In this document: positions 1 through 9,093 of the stretch, piece by piece | How the letters are laid out: each line of letters opens with the position of its first letter | Position numbering within the stretch: the stretch's first letter is position 1 | Source of the DNA: JBBATK01 sp040398805 | GTDB lineage: Bacteria > Bacteroidota > Ignavibacteria > Kapaibacteriales > NICIL-2 | Direction: 5' to 3' | DNA: 64,000 bases | NCBI GenBank assembly: GCA_040398805.1 | Contig: JBBATK010000004.1 | Location: 62,001 to 126,000, forward strand | The notes under the pieces: generated by a model | The model's database searches: none | What the model was told of the DNA's origin: nothing | What the model saw: the letters and a program-made list of their open reading frames with translations, nothing else | Position numbers and translations under genes: made by a program

Positions 1-1
1 G

Positions 2-2068
2 TCGCTGGACGGCGGCTCGACATGGCAGCAGACCAGTCATTATCAAGGCGGCGCGTTGCCGTACGTGGCGGCGGACATTCATGACCTGCGCTTCGCTCCC
101 GCACCGCGGGAGAGATATGTCTATGCGGCCAGCGGGAACGGCATCTTCATGTCTTCGGACACCGGACGCTCCTGGCAGAACGTCTCGGCTGGTCTGCAAG
201 TTCATCAAGGTCTTTCGTCGTCGTGGCACCCAAAGCGCGATTCGATGTTCCTGACAGCGGGTCCTACGGGGATCTGTCGCTATGATCGCGGGGCATGGAA
301 GAAACTCTTGGATAGTTCGTGCAATACGGTTTGGTATCATCCTTCCGATTTGCGATATGCCTATGCGGCGACGGCGAGCGGACGTTTACTGCGCTCGTCC
401 GACTCTGCGACCACCTTCAAGGAGGATATGACGCCGGCTGGTTCGGTACCCGCCGGTGCCATACGCCCGTATGTTCCCAATCCTCGCAATCCCGCCACGA
501 TGTACGGTCTGCTTCGTGACCTATGGAAAACGACGAACGGCGGTTCTAGTTGGACGAAGACCTCGAATCCTTTCAATGCCACCATGCTCTCCCTTGCCGT
601 GTCGCGCGGGGATACCAACATGGTGTACCTTGTCACCTCCGACACGGTGATGCATCAATCAACGAACGGTGGACGAGACTGGGCAAGGAGGGGGAGAGTC
701 CAGTTACAGTTCCCTAGCGTGCCAAGAGCCGTCATCTGTCATCCGACGGATCCGCTTCGAGTTTGCGTCATCGGCGGTCGTAGTGTCTCCATGACCAAGG
801 ACGGCGGCGCGACGTGGGACAAGTATGTCCTGAACGGTAACCTTTATATCACCTCGATGACATGGAAACAGGATAACTGCGGCGAGGCATTGATTCTCGG
901 AACGAGCAACGGCGTCTGGAAACTCTCTGCACAATACAACTTCGGCGTCCCGGAGCAGATCGGGTCGGGTCTGCCGAACACACCCGTCAACGACATCAAT
1001 CTGACGAGTAGGTATCTTCGGGCCACGACGGCGGGTCGCGGCGTGTATGCAACCTTCATCGATGATGCCGGTGTCATTCCGCTGTACACGCAAGACAGGG
1101 ACACTGTCTGTCCGGGCGACGCCATCCAGTTCACGGACGTTTCGGAAAACGGAGGATTAGCATCGACGTGGCGATTCGAGGGCGGCTTTCCGGCAACCTC
1201 GACGGAGACATCCCCGAATGTGCGATTCGATGCACCCGGACCTCATGTGGTCACGCTGATCGCCGCCAACGGATGCGGCGTGGATTCCGTGAAGCGGGCC
1301 TCGGTCATCGTGACGCCTCGGCTTAAAGCCGCCATCTCGGTGACGCGTGCCGACGTGTGCGTGGGTGATACCATCCTTCTCCGCGACGCCACCATCGGTG
1401 TGGGTGGTGTGCGATCATGGTCGGTGACGAATGCCGATGTGGTCTCCACGACTTCTCTCGGCACCACGGTCGTCTGCTCGAAGTCCGGCGCCGTGACCGC
1501 ATCCCTGGTCGTGTCTAACGACTGCGGGAAGACCGATGCGAGCAAGGTGGTCAACGTGGTCGATCCGCCTGCGGCAGTGCGTATCACGGTAACGAAAGAT
1601 ACGCTTGCTGTTGCCGAGCGGGCCGGAGTGGTCTATCAATGGTTCGCGAACGGTACTCTTCTCACGGGCGCCAATGGCAATCGCTGGATCGGCCAGTACA
1701 ACGGCTCGTATGTCGTGCGCCTCACGAACGCCGGCGGATGCACGGTGTACTCGGATACCGTGGCATACACTGTTCCCAAAGACACGTCCGGAGGATCCTC
1801 GGTTCCGTCTTCCGTCGAACTCGCGCAGGTCAGCCCGAATCCCGTCGCGGAGAGCGTCGTCGTCCGGCTCCCGGACTCATGGTACGGAGCGGTCTGCCTT
1901 GTCGTCAGGGATGTCACGGGAGGGGAAGTGATGAGATCCTCTGTCGACATCGCGAATCCCTCTCAGGAGGTCGTCCTTTCGACGGCGTCATTGGGTTCGG
2001 GTACGTACTTCCTGTACGCAGAGAGCGGTCAGCGTGCCGCTCGGGCCGTCTTCATGAAACTTCGGTAG
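2..2068 (+). CDS. T9SS cargo protein with Asp-box/BNR repeats and PKD-like domains (5' end outside window)
   Basis: The reading frame is open from base 2, so the gene enters from the left edge; 688 residues are visible. The N-terminal part has repeated Asp-box motifs (S-x-D-x-G-x-T/S-W, for example SLDGGSTW at the very edge, SSDTGRSW, TTNGGSSW, STNGGRDW, TKDGGATW), the mark of a sortilin/BNR-type beta-propeller. Two PKD-like beta-sandwich segments with paired cysteines follow (visible residues about 365-545). The last 80 residues (PNPVAESVVV..., ending FMKLR) match the type A T9SS sorting domain, which directs passage across the outer membrane and surface attachment. The substrate cannot be told from the sequence. 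It converges with the next gene, 19 nt away. A complete copy would show a signal peptide upstream. Confidence 0.85.
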   Translation, partial: SLDGGSTWQQTSHYQGGALPYVAADIHDLRFAPAPRERYVYAASGNGIFMSSDTGRSWQNVSAGLQVHQGLSSSWHPKRDSMFLTAGPTGICRYDRGAWKKLLDSSCNTVWYHPSDLRYAYAATASGRLLRSSDSATTFKEDMTPAGSVPAGAIRPYVPNPRNPATMYGLLRDLWKTTNGGSSWTKTSNPFNATMLSLAVSRGDTNMVYLVTSDTVMHQSTNGGRDWARRGRVQLQFPSVPRAVICHPTDPLRVCVIGGRSVSMTKDGGATWDKYVLNGNLYITSMTWKQDNCGEALILGTSNGVWKLSAQYNFGVPEQIGSGLPNTPVNDINLTSRYLRATTAGRGVYATFIDDAGVIPLYTQDRDTVCPGDAIQFTDVSENGGLASTWRFEGGFPATSTETSPNVRFDAPGPHVVTLIAANGCGVDSVKRASVIVTPRLKAAISVTRADVCVGDTILLRDATIGVGGVRSWSVTNADVVSTTSLGTTVVCSKSGAVTASLVVSNDCGKTDASKVVNVVDPPAAVRITVTKDTLAVAERAGVVYQWFANGTLLTGANGNRWIGQYNGSYVVRLTNAGGCTVYSDTVAYTVPKDTSGGSSVPSSVELAQVSPNPVAESVVVRLPDSWYGAVCLVVRDVTGGEVMRSSVDIANPSQEVVLSTASLGSGTYFLYAESGQRAARAVFMKLR

Positions 2069-2087
2069 AGAAGTACCTCGTCGGTGA

Positions 2088-2957
2088 TCACCAACGCGAG
2101 GAGAACATGCGTTTGAAGGACGTGGCATGGAGAACGGTGCCTGTGGTGGTGGACTGTTCCATCTTGACGGTGATTTTACTCCGCAGTCGTGTTTCTCCCT
2201 CCAGGGGTAGACCGTCCTGATCATCGATCATGTACGTTCCATACCCGTCGAGGACGGAATAGAGTACCACGCCAACTTCGTTGCTGATGCTCTTGAAACT
2301 ACCTTGTCCCGTCTGCGCGTAGCGAATGGATGTGGTCGGACGTCCATGAACAGTGGAGTCGGTCATCGCGCAGGAAAACGTGGAACGCACGATGGGCGGA
2401 GGCCACGCGTTCTCGGCGAGCGTATCGGTGGTTTTGATCACCCATGAGCGGAGATGGTTGGAACTGTGACAAGCGGTGTCCACTCCGAGCAGAAGCAACG
2501 TAGGTTGGAACGCTCCTCCGGGGGATACCGCGGTCCTGTTCGTATCGAGTTGACGGGCGAGTATGCGCTTGCCGTTCGAGTCGAGAATGATGTATGCGGT
2601 GCGACCCATCCACGGCGATCGCGTGCGCAGCGAGGAATCGACCACCACCGAACGTCCATTCGATTGTGTTTCGCGGATGAGGACGGACTCAAGGGTGAAA
2701 CGCAGGAACTGCCTACCGTCGTCCGTGACATGGTCGCACACGTATGAGTGGAGCTCGGTGCGCTCCCGCGCGATCTTCGTTTCGAAGTCGAGCGTATCGT
2801 AGCTCGTGACGAGGAAGACGAGGGAGTCGCCGGCGCGGAATCCGTAGCGGACACAATGGGTCGCTTCCGTCATTGCCGTCATGCTGGTGGCGGACCACGT
2901 CGCGGCGAGAATGATAAGAGCGGACAGCATGGAAGACCGCGTGCACACACTCATCAT
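2088..2957 (-). CDS. Secreted protein of unknown function
   Basis: 289 residues. A hydrophobic segment at residues 8-30 ending in small residues looks like a signal peptide, so the product is probably periplasmic or surface-exposed. The rest is beta-rich with many Thr and Ser and no catalytic motif I recognise. Its ATG overlaps the TGA of the upstream ugd gene by 4 nt (ATGA), so it is translationally coupled as the last gene of a five-gene minus-strand run. A second ATG one codon in is an equally good start. No function can be assigned; coupling to UDP-glucose dehydrogenase is only weak evidence for a role in envelope polysaccharide. Confidence 0.7.
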   Translation of the reverse strand: MMSVCTRSSMLSALIILAATWSATSMTAMTEATHCVRYGFRAGDSLVFLVTSYDTLDFETKIARERTELHSYVCDHVTDDGRQFLRFTLESVLIRETQSNGRSVVVDSSLRTRSPWMGRTAYIILDSNGKRILARQLDTNRTAVSPGGAFQPTLLLLGVDTACHSSNHLRSWVIKTTDTLAENAWPPPIVRSTFSCAMTDSTVHGRPTTSIRYAQTGQGSFKSISNEVGVVLYSVLDGYGTYMIDDQDGLPLEGETRLRSKITVKMEQSTTTGTVLHATSFKRMFSSRW

Positions 2958-4297
2958 GGCATTACGTCGGGTCTGCCGACGGAGTAATACTCGAATCCCT
3001 CCCGTCTCATATCCTCCCGATCGTAGATGTTACGGCCATCGAAGATGATTCGTTGCTTCATGCCTGCGGCGATCCTGGAGAAATCCGGCTTGCGGAACTC
3101 GTTCCATTCCGTCACGATGATGAGGCAATCGGCGTTCTCGGTGCATGCATACATGCTGCCGGCGTAGGTAAGGGCGTTCCCGTATCGGCGCTGGGTGTTC
3201 TTCATGGCTTCGGGGTCGTACACGGTGACATGCGCGCGGTAGTCGAGCAAGGCATCCATGACGCGGAAGGCCGGTGCTTCGCGGATATCGTCTGTATTGG
3301 GCTTGAAGGCCAATCCCCAGATGGCGATACGCATGCCGCTCAGGTCCGGACCCAATCGCTTCACCACGCGACCGATGAACCGTTCGATCTGGGTATGATT
3401 GACATCCTCCACCGCCTCCACGATGCGCATCGGCGTTCCCGCCTCACGCGCCGAGTGGATGAGGGCTTTCACGTCTTTAGGGAAACAGCTTCCACCGTAT
3501 CCCACACCGGGGAAGATGAAGCGCTTACCGATCCGAGAATCCGAGCCGATGCCCAGACGCACGTTTTCTATATCGACGCCGACTGTTTCGCAATACGCTG
3601 ACAGATCATTCATGAAGGAGATCTTCGTGGCAAGGAACGAGTTGGCTGCATACTTCGTCACCTCGGCACTCTTTTCATCCATCACGAAGATTGGATTACC
3701 GTTCGAGACGAAGGGCTCGTAGATGTCGCACAAGAGTTCGCGGACCTGTTGATCCCGCGTGCCGATGACCACCCGCTCGGGTTTCATGGTATCCTCGACG
3801 GCAAAGCCCTCGCGAAGGAACTCGGGATTGGAGGCGATGGAGATGGGATGATCCTTGGTCACTGCATCCACCACGCTGCGCACACGAACGGCGGTTCCGA
3901 CGGGTACCGTGCTCCGCGTGATGATGATACGTCCGTCACGGATGTCCTCTTCCTTCACGATCTGTGCGATCTGCGTCGCCACTTCCAGAACATAGTGCAA
4001 GTCGGCCGAGCCGTCCTCGTTCGGCGGAGTGGGAAGGCACAGGAAGAGCATGGTGCAGGTGCGAACGGCTGCGCGAAGATCCTGAGTGACGATAAGGCGT
4101 TGTTCGCGAACATTGCGCTCGAGGAGTATTTCGAGCCCGGGTTCGTAGATAGGGGACTTCCCGGCTTGGATCATGGATACCTTTTCGGCATCCACTTCTA
4201 CGCAGTAGACGGTGTTGCCCACTTCCGCGAAGCAGGTTCCCGATACGAGTCCAACATATCCCGTTCCAACGATGGCGATTGTGTGCGGCATGGTCAT
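2954..4297 (-). CDS. ugd: UDP-glucose 6-dehydrogenase
   Basis: 447 residues, the usual length. The enzyme oxidises UDP-glucose to UDP-glucuronate in two NAD-dependent steps, supplying sugar acids for capsule, exopolysaccharide or lipopolysaccharide. The Rossmann motif GTGYVGLVSG lies at residues 11-20, the NPEFLREG motif at about 158-165, and the catalytic cysteine is Cys271 in GYGGSCFPKD. The C-terminal UDP-binding domain is complete. A second start two codons in (MPHTIAIVG) is equally likely. The gene sits 28 nt after a small membrane-protein gene and overlaps the following secreted-protein gene. A UDP-mannose-type dehydrogenase is a less likely alternative. Confidence 0.93.
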   Translation of the reverse strand: MTMPHTIAIVGTGYVGLVSGTCFAEVGNTVYCVEVDAEKVSMIQAGKSPIYEPGLEILLERNVREQRLIVTQDLRAAVRTCTMLFLCLPTPPNEDGSADLHYVLEVATQIAQIVKEEDIRDGRIIITRSTVPVGTAVRVRSVVDAVTKDHPISIASNPEFLREGFAVEDTMKPERVVIGTRDQQVRELLCDIYEPFVSNGNPIFVMDEKSAEVTKYAANSFLATKISFMNDLSAYCETVGVDIENVRLGIGSDSRIGKRFIFPGVGYGGSCFPKDVKALIHSAREAGTPMRIVEAVEDVNHTQIERFIGRVVKRLGPDLSGMRIAIWGLAFKPNTDDIREAPAFRVMDALLDYRAHVTVYDPEAMKNTQRRYGNALTYAGSMYACTENADCLIIVTEWNEFRKPDFSRIAAGMKQRIIFDGRNIYDREDMRREGFEYYSVGRPDVMP

Positions 4298-4325
4298 TCA
4301 GGTTTGGTCATACGATACGTCTTCG

Positions 4326-4496
4326 TCAGTTCGCCATGAGTTTCATGATCACGAGCACGAGGATGGCAAGCGCTGCGAGCATGATGGCGAACTTGACAAG
4401 TTTCTTCAGCACCATGAAAACGATGCTGACCAGGAGGAAGGCAAGCACGAGAAGTGCTCCCTGAGGCAACGACGTTATGGTTTCGATGATGGACAT
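4326..4496 (-). CDS. Small two-helix membrane protein, 56 residues
   Basis: Translation of the minus strand from the ATG at 4496 to the TGA at 4326-4328 gives 56 residues. Two hydrophobic stretches (about residues 12-30 and 36-53) are separated by the basic turn KKLVK, which predicts a helical hairpin in the inner membrane. It fits neatly between the TldE-like gene (30 nt) and ugd (28 nt) on the same strand, while the surrounding operon leaves no other reading frame there. No clear ribosome-binding site is visible, which is common in Bacteroidota. The family is not recognised. It could be a regulator or scaffold for the neighbouring exported TldD/TldE pair, or unrelated; see findings. Confidence 0.6.
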   Translation of the reverse strand: MSIIETITSLPQGALLVLAFLLVSIVFMVLKKLVKFAIMLAALAILVLVIMKLMAN

Positions 4497-4526
4497 GGCG
4501 TTGGTCGATGGATCAACATCACAAGA

Positions 4527-6341
4527 TTACTTCTTTGCGCTGGGTGGTGCCAAAATAGGCGGCTTCGGGAAATCACCTTCAAGCGGTTTTATCTCTACAT
4601 CCTCAAAGAGCAGATCCGGAACGATCACCGTCGCCGGCAGATACTGTGCTCCACCCGTCACATACGGCGATGTGACCGCGGGAGCAAGGTAGTTGTACAC
4701 CGTCTGTGTGGTGCCCGCCGCAACGAGGTCCTTGAACTGTGACGGTGCAAGACCGGCTGCTTGCGCTCCTCGCACAAGCTCCTCCCGTCCGTCCGGATAC
4801 ACCCGCACCACTTCGATGACATTCATGGACGTCTCGTTCAGTGAATACGGATAATCGCCCTGCGTCTGCGAAAACAAGGTGGTGTAGAGGATGTTCTGGT
4901 TCAGGGCCTTGCGGACGATATAGCCGAAAGGAAGTTCACGGTCCTTGAGCATCTTCAACATCGTCCTGCGCATTTTCGTCCTGTCCATCTGCTTCGATGC
5001 ATCAGCGCGCAGTTCCAGTACGTCGATCATCGATGCACCACCGCGCTGACGTCCGTTCGAGGCTTTCACCCGTCGGCACGGCACACGCGATGAGAGCAGG
5101 GTCTTGAGATATCCGTGGTCTACCAGGGTGAGTGCAGAAGGGCGCACCCCTTCGTCGTCCACGTCGTATCCTCCGAAGACCGGCGACGATGCGATGACGT
5201 GCTTTCCGGGAGTCGAGAGGACGCTCACGAACGTGGCTGCCACGCGCGCGCCGATTTTGTTCTGGAAGGCCACATACCGGTCGCTTTCCTGAATGCCTCT
5301 ATCAGTCAGCTGCGGTCGTTGGGTGCAAAGGTTCGGTGCGTAGGTCTGCGCGAACATCTCGCAGGCCGCTTGGGTTTCGAAGAGTACCGGACCCGAATAC
5401 GGCTCCACGCTCGGAGCCGTGCGCAGTCGCGCCAAGCGATCGACAAGGGCGCGCGTGGCTTTCAGCAGGGAGTCGCGGGACGGTAGATCGGTCGGTGCCA
5501 TGGCATACGCCGTATAGACATCGGCGAGCGGCATACCGTCGTCCGCCTGCGTGGACGCCACAATTTCCAATCCGGCCTGACTCGACGTTTTGACATACTC
5601 CCGGCCTTCGCTATTGACATAGATGACGGTTTCCGGCAGATACTCGATGTTGGCGGAAGATGCATGTACGTGCGGGGCATCATAGAAGACACTCGACAAG
5701 ACCAGGACGAGTTCCTCGAATCGCTTGCGGTCGTACGTACCGAACGAGACCGTATCCACCGTCTGCTCGGACGGCATGAAGGCGAAGTCGTGGGTGGTAT
5801 CGACACGCGCACGGTTCTTCACCACCGATTCCTTCTTCGAATACAGCTCAGCGGCTTGCTTATAGCAGGCGTCGCTTGCCAGCCAGAGCTCGCGACGTAA
5901 CGATTGATAGTCCAGCTCCATGGGCACACGACGGTTCTTGAAACTCTCCTCATCGTCGCTCGACCCGAAGAAGCTCAAACCCACATCGAAGAAGTTCGTG
6001 TTGTCGAAGGCGGGCGAACCCACGCGCACACCGACGGTAAGGCGCGGGGTGAACGAGGACGAGGTGGATACCATCGAACCCATCGAGGCCTTGGCCGTGT
6101 AGGATTGCCGCAGCTTCAACGTGTACTCGATATAATACGGAGTCGCGACGCCCGAAAGGCGAAGCTCGCTCATGGACCGCGCGATCTCGTCACGCAGCGC
6201 GCGACGGAGCTCGTCCACAGGAATACGCGGCTGAGCGGTCAGCGTCGCGCCGCTGATAAGGACGACGATCACGATCACCAAACGGCCGAGGATCGAGGAT
6301 CGGACGAGAGAGAGAAGTCTACCGGGACGTGCTGGTGTCAT
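4527..6341 (-). CDS. Exported TldE/PmbA-like protein lacking protease residues
   Basis: 604 residues from the ATG at 6341, chosen because a signal-peptide-like segment (about residues 10-36, ending in LTAQ) follows; longer in-frame starts would run into the upstream gene. It aligns by eye with the gene upstream (shared pattern of SMSELR..., AFDNTNFFD, YVNSEG, ADDGMPL, YTAYAMA), placing it in the TldD/PmbA (U62) family. Where the upstream protein has HEIFGH, this one has FETQAACEMFAQ, and the C-terminal cysteine motif is also gone. In known TldD/TldE heterodimers only TldD is catalytic, so this is likely the TldE-type partner. It starts 8 nt after the TldD-like stop, so the two are co-transcribed. 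Confidence 0.82.
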   Translation of the reverse strand: MTPARPGRLLSLVRSSILGRLVIVIVVLISGATLTAQPRIPVDELRRALRDEIARSMSELRLSGVATPYYIEYTLKLRQSYTAKASMGSMVSTSSSFTPRLTVGVRVGSPAFDNTNFFDVGLSFFGSSDDEESFKNRRVPMELDYQSLRRELWLASDACYKQAAELYSKKESVVKNRARVDTTHDFAFMPSEQTVDTVSFGTYDRKRFEELVLVLSSVFYDAPHVHASSANIEYLPETVIYVNSEGREYVKTSSQAGLEIVASTQADDGMPLADVYTAYAMAPTDLPSRDSLLKATRALVDRLARLRTAPSVEPYSGPVLFETQAACEMFAQTYAPNLCTQRPQLTDRGIQESDRYVAFQNKIGARVAATFVSVLSTPGKHVIASSPVFGGYDVDDEGVRPSALTLVDHGYLKTLLSSRVPCRRVKASNGRQRGGASMIDVLELRADASKQMDRTKMRRTMLKMLKDRELPFGYIVRKALNQNILYTTLFSQTQGDYPYSLNETSMNVIEVVRVYPDGREELVRGAQAAGLAPSQFKDLVAAGTTQTVYNYLAPAVTSPYVTGGAQYLPATVIVPDLLFEDVEIKPLEGDFPKPPILAPPSAKK

Positions 6342-6349
6342 ACGCGATA

Positions 6350-8071
6350 TCAGGGTTTGGCTGAAGGTGATTCGGGATACGGGAGAATGGGAGGCTTGGC
6401 CTGACTCTTGGATTTCTTTTGGACTTCGATGGTGGAGACGAGAAGGCTGGGTGATGACGCACTGACGGGGACGCCACCGGACTCCGCGCCGCAGACACCA
6501 TTGAAGATGCCGCAATCATCCGCTGCGGCGATGATGTTGTTGAAGGTGGCAAGCGGAGTGCCGATGAGGTCGACACCGCGAACCAGCTCATTCGGCCGTC
6601 CGTCCGCATACACTTTGTACACGACCAAAGGTTGAACGTTGAACGCATTCGGTACGGTACGTCCGGTGAATGTGAAACCGCCGGAGATGTCATCGAACAA
6701 CAATCCGTACTCCTTATTCTGCTTCTTGCATTCGGTGCGCAAGGCCCGCACCAGGGAATCCATGCTGATCTGTTCGCGAGCTTCCACCATGAGGTTGGAC
6801 TGACGGGAGACCACGCGATACCCTGCTTGACGACGTCCGTGGCCGTTCGACGAAGTGAACCCTTCGATAGGGGAACGGGACATGAGGAAGGAGGTGAATA
6901 TCCCGTCTTTGACGCACGTGACCTTTCGTGCAGGAACACCTTCGTCATCGAATTCGAAATATCCCACAAGGTCGGTCTCGCCTCGCTGCTTCTTCGTCGG
7001 ATCGAAGACCACGTCGATGAACGGCGGTAGGATCTTCTTGTTGATGAAGCTCTTGAAGGTCTGCGCGGAGTTCGGGTCCTTCTGACGATGGCCCTCCACG
7101 CGGTGACCGAAGATTTCGTGGAAAAAGACACCCGCGGAACGTCCGGAAAGGATGGCGGGTCCCGTGTACGTCTCGGCCAGCGGTGCTTCACGCAAGCGAC
7201 CCAACAGCGCCACCATCTCGTCGGCATCGCTCAGCAGCTGTTCCTCCGAGGGAAGCCGGTCGTCGGTGAATGCTGTATAACTGCGATACAACGGAAGAGT
7301 CATGCCGTCGTCGGCTTTGGTACTTGCCGTGACGAAGAGTTTGACGATCGGTTCGCAGGAGATGATTTCGCTGCCTTCGCTGTTCACGTAGTACTTCACG
7401 TTGACATCGCTCTGGAAATACACCCGAGCGCCGTAGATGCGGTTGTCCACGGTGAAGCGTGCGCTTACCCGTCGTAAAATTCCGTGCCACCGCGCCGTAT
7501 CGACAACGAGGTCTTTAGGGACATCGCGGTGAACGACCGGACTCTCCTTCGAAAAGTCCGCAGAGGCATCCTCTTCCTTGACCTTCACCGCTTTGTTCGT
7601 CTTCGCTTTGCCGTACCGCTCCACGGCGGACTTGAAGGCCCTGTCCGACGCCGACCACAGACACTGCCGAATGGCGGCCTCTTCGTCCATCAGCGGCACA
7701 GCCACCGCGCCGCGTCCGCCACCCATGTCGAAGCTCTGTCCACGAATGATATGCGTGTTATCGAACGCGTAATCACCGACGCGGATATCCAAATCGAGTA
7801 GACGCTGTTTATTCGACTGCTGGGATTCCAGTTTGCCGAATGCGGCCGACATACTCCGCGTACTCGTTTCGGTGATGCAGTATGAAAGGAAATACGGAGG
7901 CTGTTCTTGAGAACGCAACTCGTTCATGGTCCGGGTCATTTCCGATTTCATGGCTCGAAGCAGGAGCGGATCATTTCCTTCAGCACGGGCCGTTTCCCAT
8001 GGACATGTCATCAGTATGGTCAGGGAGCTGACGGCAAGGGTCAAGAGGGCATTTGGTCGTAGTGATCGCAT
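6350..8071 (-). CDS. Exported TldD-like metalloprotease
   Basis: 573 residues, TldD/PmbA family. The zinc motif HEIFGH is at residues 318-323 followed by RVEGHR, and a cysteine (about Cys527, in GVCGAESGG) sits where TldD proteins carry their third metal ligand, so it should be an active metallopeptidase. Unlike classical TldD, which is cytosolic, it begins with a typical signal peptide (MRSLRPNALLTLAVSS..., cleavage near ARA at residue 30). It is the first gene of a minus-strand run: TldD-like, TldE-like, small membrane protein, ugd, secreted protein. Cytosolic TldD/TldE mature microcin B17 and cut unfolded peptides; the exported form's substrate is unknown. Confidence 0.88.
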   Translation of the reverse strand: MRSLRPNALLTLAVSSLTILMTCPWETARAEGNDPLLLRAMKSEMTRTMNELRSQEQPPYFLSYCITETSTRSMSAAFGKLESQQSNKQRLLDLDIRVGDYAFDNTHIIRGQSFDMGGGRGAVAVPLMDEEAAIRQCLWSASDRAFKSAVERYGKAKTNKAVKVKEEDASADFSKESPVVHRDVPKDLVVDTARWHGILRRVSARFTVDNRIYGARVYFQSDVNVKYYVNSEGSEIISCEPIVKLFVTASTKADDGMTLPLYRSYTAFTDDRLPSEEQLLSDADEMVALLGRLREAPLAETYTGPAILSGRSAGVFFHEIFGHRVEGHRQKDPNSAQTFKSFINKKILPPFIDVVFDPTKKQRGETDLVGYFEFDDEGVPARKVTCVKDGIFTSFLMSRSPIEGFTSSNGHGRRQAGYRVVSRQSNLMVEAREQISMDSLVRALRTECKKQNKEYGLLFDDISGGFTFTGRTVPNAFNVQPLVVYKVYADGRPNELVRGVDLIGTPLATFNNIIAAADDCGIFNGVCGAESGGVPVSASSPSLLVSTIEVQKKSKSQAKPPILPYPESPSAKP

Positions 8072-8158
8072 AAGGGGGAGCGTCGATGCAAGGTTCCTGG
8101 GACTACACGTCAGTAGCCGAAGGAAGGGATTGGTGAAGAAGAACGGGTCATGAGAACG

Positions 8159-8193
8159 AAAAACCCCGTTGCCTATGACGACAACAGGGTTTT
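8159..8193 (-). terminator. Intrinsic terminator after the 8212-8919 gene
   Basis: An inverted repeat AAAACCC-C-GTTG / CAAC-A-GGGTTTT with a short loop lies 19 nt beyond the TAG of the minus-strand gene, with a T run on its left arm in the minus direction. It separates that gene from the TldD-like operon start. Confidence 0.7.
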
Positions 8194-8211
8194 CACTATT
8201 TCAATGGTACA

Positions 8212-8919
8212 CTAGTGGACGACAACCAAGCGAGAGCTGCGGGAGATGTCGCCCGCACGGATGATGACGGTATACACACCGGAAGCCAGGTCGGCCACGG
8301 ACAGTGTTACGGAATCGGCGTTTCGGATGGTATTGGACCGCGTGTGTCCGTTGACATCGATGATCTGTACACTCCATGATTCACCGAAGGCCGGGTCTAC
8401 CGATAATGTCACCGCATCCGATGCCGGGTTCGGCGTGCACATAGCGCCGATCGGGTCGTTGGCGGTCTCGACAGAACTGGTCGTGCCTACATTGAACACG
8501 AGTTCCACGGCTGCCTTATCGTCTGCATTCGTGTTCGAGAAAAAGGTGAAGATGGGAATCGACGTACCCGTCAAACCGTCTGCGCGGAACTCGCCGAAGA
8601 ACGTCGTCGTATCGGCGTCGCCCGGAGCGATGGAGCTCACGCCTCCGCCTGCACTCGACTCCGTCGTCGTTTCATCGTAACATTCCATCGCGAAGCAGAA
8701 CTTCACACGATGACTGGCCGCCAAGCGGGACTTGTCGACCCGGACTCTGGCAGGAACCGTTTTAGCGCTGATGTTTCGCGCTCCGATGGAGAAATCGTGC
8801 CAGGCCGAGTCGGCCTTCTCAATGACGAAGGTCTTCTTCGCCGCGATAACCTCGAGTGATTGAGCGCCGGCGCTGATGGCGAAAACCGATGCTGCTAACC
8901 ACGTAACGAACAATTTCAT
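8212..8919 (-). CDS. Secreted protein with T9SS sorting domain
   Basis: 235 residues. A signal peptide occupies residues 1-19 (ending SAGAQ). The middle is a beta-sandwich-like region with two cysteines close together (FCFAMECYDE). Residues about 160-235 (PNPASDAVTLSVDP, ending SSRLVVVH) form a type A T9SS sorting domain, so the protein is expected on the cell surface or released. A ribosome-binding site AGGAG lies 7 nt before the ATG. It stands alone between a terminator and the divergent TlpA gene. No enzymatic motif is seen. Confidence 0.78.
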   Translation of the reverse strand: MKLFVTWLAASVFAISAGAQSLEVIAAKKTFVIEKADSAWHDFSIGARNISAKTVPARVRVDKSRLAASHRVKFCFAMECYDETTTESSAGGGVSSIAPGDADTTTFFGEFRADGLTGTSIPIFTFFSNTNADDKAAVELVFNVGTTSSVETANDPIGAMCTPNPASDAVTLSVDPAFGESWSVQIIDVNGHTRSNTIRNADSVTLSVADLASGVYTVIIRAGDISRSSRLVVVH

Positions 8920-9093
8920 GATGAACTCCTAAACGTTTTTGTAGATTTCGATGTCTTACCCGTCGGATGCTGACGTACCGAAGCGCAAACTACGACGTGC
9001 AACGCCGTGAGCAAAACAATAACACCCCGTGCAAACTTCGGGTTTCACGACGGGTGGGCGGAATGTCTTTCATCACCATCAATCCGTACACTC

